Positions 61,576 through 64,000 of a stretch of 64,000 bases of DNA are shown piece by piece. The translations under genes were made by a program, and so were the position numbers. The notes under the pieces are model-generated. The model saw nothing but the letters and a program-made list of their open reading frames with translations, made no database searches and was not told the origin of the DNA. Origin of the DNA: Atopsyche davidsoni (Eukaryota > Arthropoda > Insecta > Trichoptera > Hydrobiosidae); NCBI GenBank assembly GCA_022113835.1, contig JAILWY010000007.1, positions 749,001 through 813,000 on the forward strand, written 5' to 3'. Numbering within the stretch: the stretch's first letter is position 1; the number at the start of each line of letters is the position of its first letter.

Positions 61576-64000
61576 TTATAAATAAAAAATTGCATTAAAT
61601 TTTACTAAGAAAAATATACATACAATAAAAAGAAGTGCACTTATTTTATTGCATTCGTTGGCGCTGTTTGGTTTTGGTCTGAATTTTATGAAATCACCGA
61701 TTCCCGCTGCGTAAGATATTGCATGAGTGACATAGTGCTGCTCGTGAATGTTGTGGAAGAGGTGTCCAAAGGGTCCTAAAAACAAAGTGGAGAAACTGTC
61801 ATATGCAGCAGCTACGCATGGTGAGGACATGCAACGTACGGAAGACTGGCGAGCAGTAGTGAGTGGTCTATATATACAAAATAACATATTGTTTGTAGAG
61901 ACGTATAAATATACCCTTATTCTATAAAAATAAGTAAATATACCTTTAGCATATACTATGACATCGCTTCCACTATGTGTATTTTCATCTGTCAAGATAG
62001 TAGCTTGGGAAACATATTCAAAGTCAGTAACATTATCCTGACTCGGGTCTCTCCTGTCAACCACGTACTCATCATCTTTCTTAATAACTGTGTATTGAAT
62101 TGATTCAGGGCCTCCAGTTGCATACGATAAGGTGGTATAATTTTTTTTATCCATTTTTGAAGCAGAAGCAATACCTGTGTAATGAAATAAAACATAATAA
62201 ATTAATTTATCAGATTTTAAAATTTTTGAGAGATACGTCAGCAGGAATCATGAAAATCGAGTATTCCGTAAGCATATCAGGAGTGTAAAATAAATATTTC
62301 CAGTGCACTGTTAGAGTGACATCAGCACAACTCATACGTCAACTTTACAATCCCTTAGATCACCTAAGTGTGTTATCGAAAAGTATACTTTACAATACTT
62401 TCTGACGTCTGCAAGAACATGATTTATGGCCCATGCGGAGCATTGAATATGAATTTGCCTTGCATGAAAGATGGCAAATGCACAAAAAGATATCCATGCA
62501 ATTTGATTAATGAAACTCAAACTGGTGAGGATGAATATCCGAAATACAGACAACAAAAGCCAGAAGATGGAGGATTCACCACCACCATTAAAGTAAGAAA
62601 CGTTGATATTGACATTGATAACAGATGGATTGATTCATACAGTCCAATACTGTTAAAAACATTTCAAGCTCATATCAATGTGGGATACTGCAACTCCGTG
62701 AAATCCATTTAAGTAAATATGCAAATATGTTAACAAAGGCAGTGACATGGCAGAGTTTGGGCTTTCAAATCGAAACTATGAAATCACTCAATTTCAGATG
62801 GGTCGTTACATCAGCAGTAATGAAGCTGTCTGGCGAATTCTTGGTTTCAATATTCATGCACGATATCCAACTGTTACTGTTCATTTGGAAAACATTACAA
62901 AAAGAAATACTTTTTTTTTATTTGTTTGAAAAAAAGGAAATTTTGTTTTTTTATTAACTTTATCCGCTAGCATTTAATAAAAAAGTTAATAAAAACTAAA
63001 TTTCCTTTTTTTTTAACAAATAAAATAAATGTATTTCTTTTTTTAGCGTAGTAGAACACGCCGGGTATCCGCTAGTCTAATTATAATTTACACAAAGTGT
63101 CAACAGCAGAAAATTACCATCATATATCCATACACCATAAATAACTAAGCATTACCAAAAATGTTTGCTCCCCTCTTGGCGTAGCCGTTAATGGAGAGAG
63201 TGTGGCTATGGTCACTGGTCACAACGACAAGGGTATCTTTAGAATTTGTCATTTCAAGTGCTTTCTTTACAGCTTCATCCATTGTAGCCGCTTCGTTGAT
63301 AGCTCTTTTAGCCTTTCCTCTATGATGTGCCATGTCAATATTGCCGCCTTCTACCTGAAGCACAATAATTTATCACATTTTATTATTTAAAAAATGTTAA
63401 GTCCCACTACGTTTCGGTATATAAGTTATGCACATATTTACCATGAGGAAAAATCCTTTTTTATTTTTTTGTAGTATTTGGATAGCTGTTTCGGTCATGT
63501 CTGTAATGGATGGCATCCCCATGTCTCCTACGTCTCTTTCATGCTCCAACTTTAAATGACTATTGGCAAATATACCTAAAAAATTATTTAAATCACTTAC
63601 GTATGCTTCAATAATGGGATGTATTTTTCTTATATACAATATATTATTAAATGCACTAAGAAGTAACTTAATCAACATTTTTTTGGAAAATAATATTTTT
63701 AGTGTAAAAACTTATTATTTTTTGATGAGAATTTTCTTATTTTACAATATTCATAGCTGTTGCTTTCAATCTGTAAATTTCATCATTCAATCACTAAAGG
63801 CGATCTGAAAATAGCTATTTGTGTTGCCAAAACTAGACAATGCTGCACTTCCAAGCAAAGAATCACAAAGGAAAACAGTTTTTCTGTATTGAATATACAA
63901 AAGATCATTGTTGAATTTAAGTATCTGCGATGAATTAAATCGGCAACCAGGGAACCTTGAGAATATACTTAGTTTTGAGTAATTGACTCACCAATAAGGT
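61576..64000 (-). CDS. Membrane alkaline phosphatase, 3' part (runs off the window)
   Basis: Minus-strand exons: 64000-63992 (last nine bases of an exon, ending before GTGAGT), 63575-63442, 63354-63156, 62174-61944 and 61775-61576. They join in phase. Landmarks: GFFLM-VEGGNID then AHH, supplying the metal-binding Glu, Asp and His; [20 protein letters not shown], with the Asp-His pair of the second zinc site; [22 protein letters not shown], with the last zinc-binding His; and [20 protein letters not shown]. The C-terminus is [20 protein letters not shown], and so on: a small-residue site followed by a hydrophobic tail, the pattern of a GPI-anchor signal. The enzyme would hydrolyse phosphomonoesters at the cell surface. 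The 5' half, with the catalytic serine, lies outside the window. Confidence 0.92.
62398..62930 (+). pseudogene. Helitron replication/helicase protein fragment
   Basis: The plus-strand translation carries [20 protein letters not shown], then [32 protein letters not shown] and [14 protein letters not shown]. In a shifted frame it continues [26 protein letters not shown] and [11 protein letters not shown]. This is the conserved Helitron helicase-like N-terminal region. A base insertion and a stop near 62708 break it, and neither the Rep catalytic motif nor the helicase is present. It is inserted antisense in an intron of the alkaline phosphatase gene. Confidence 0.85.
62931..63075 (+). mobile_element. 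Helitron 3' terminus with an inserted foldback
   Basis: The block ends CGCCGGGTATCCGCTAG followed by T, matching the CTRR terminus of Helitrons and their insertion before T. Just before it lies an inverted repeat with arms AAAAAAGGAAATTTTG... and ...CTAAATTTCCTTTTTT around a small centre that includes TATCCGCTAGCA, a second, internal copy of the terminus. The end of the element has apparently been duplicated in inverted form. Confidence 0.55.

Noticed and set aside
61992..62195. Alternative minus frame overlapping the alkaline phosphatase exon
   Set aside because: It is a frame-shifted shadow; the [17 protein letters not shown] frame carries the conserved metal-site histidine.

Overview
This is a eukaryotic nuclear window, almost certainly from an insect. 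Coding exons are short, follow GT-AG introns and sit in a strongly AT-rich, repeat-laden background. A ZAD-type zinc-finger gene (a domain expanded in arthropods), a Tre1/moody-type GPCR and a GPI-type alkaline phosphatase all fit an insect. I cannot fix the order.

Five protein-coding genes can be supported by exon joining, each with matching intron phases. Left to right they are: (1) a Tre1/moody-family rhodopsin-class GPCR on +, with two exons (20436-20674 and 39979-41221) split by a 19.3-kb intron and its N-terminal/TM1 exon not found; (2) a ZAD C2H2 zinc-finger protein on +, four exons, 46287-49090; (3) a WRAP53/TCAB1 (WDR79) WD40 protein on -, five exons, 56214 down to 49458, whose last exon lies beyond a 3-kb GC-rich minisatellite; (4) a tail-anchored cytochrome b5 on +, four exons, 56663-59631, head-to-head with WRAP53; (5) the 3' half of a membrane alkaline phosphatase on -, 61576 to the right window edge.

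The first 20 kb and the large GPCR intron hold no other gene I can support, but they are dense in mobile-element remains. These include a Penelope-like family with inverted termini, a hammerhead-ribozyme-like core and scraps of a GIY-YIG-like tail; a second hammerhead-bearing foldback (17.9 kb); two internally deleted piggyBac-like copies that both keep the same N-terminal transposase piece; a TTAA-flanked MITE family (four copies); and tRNA-derived elements.

In the gene-dense right third, repeats occupy introns. A perfect foldback of the tRNA-derived element lies in the zinc-finger gene. A four-unit 398-bp tandem array of it, bounded by a 10-bp target duplication, lies in cytochrome b5. A broken Helitron replication-protein fragment lies in alkaline phosphatase. 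The minisatellite, flanked by a non-LTR reverse-transcriptase fragment, lies in WRAP53. The most interesting signals are the hammerhead-like Penelope termini, the tRNA-like tandem array and the intronic 66-bp minisatellite.
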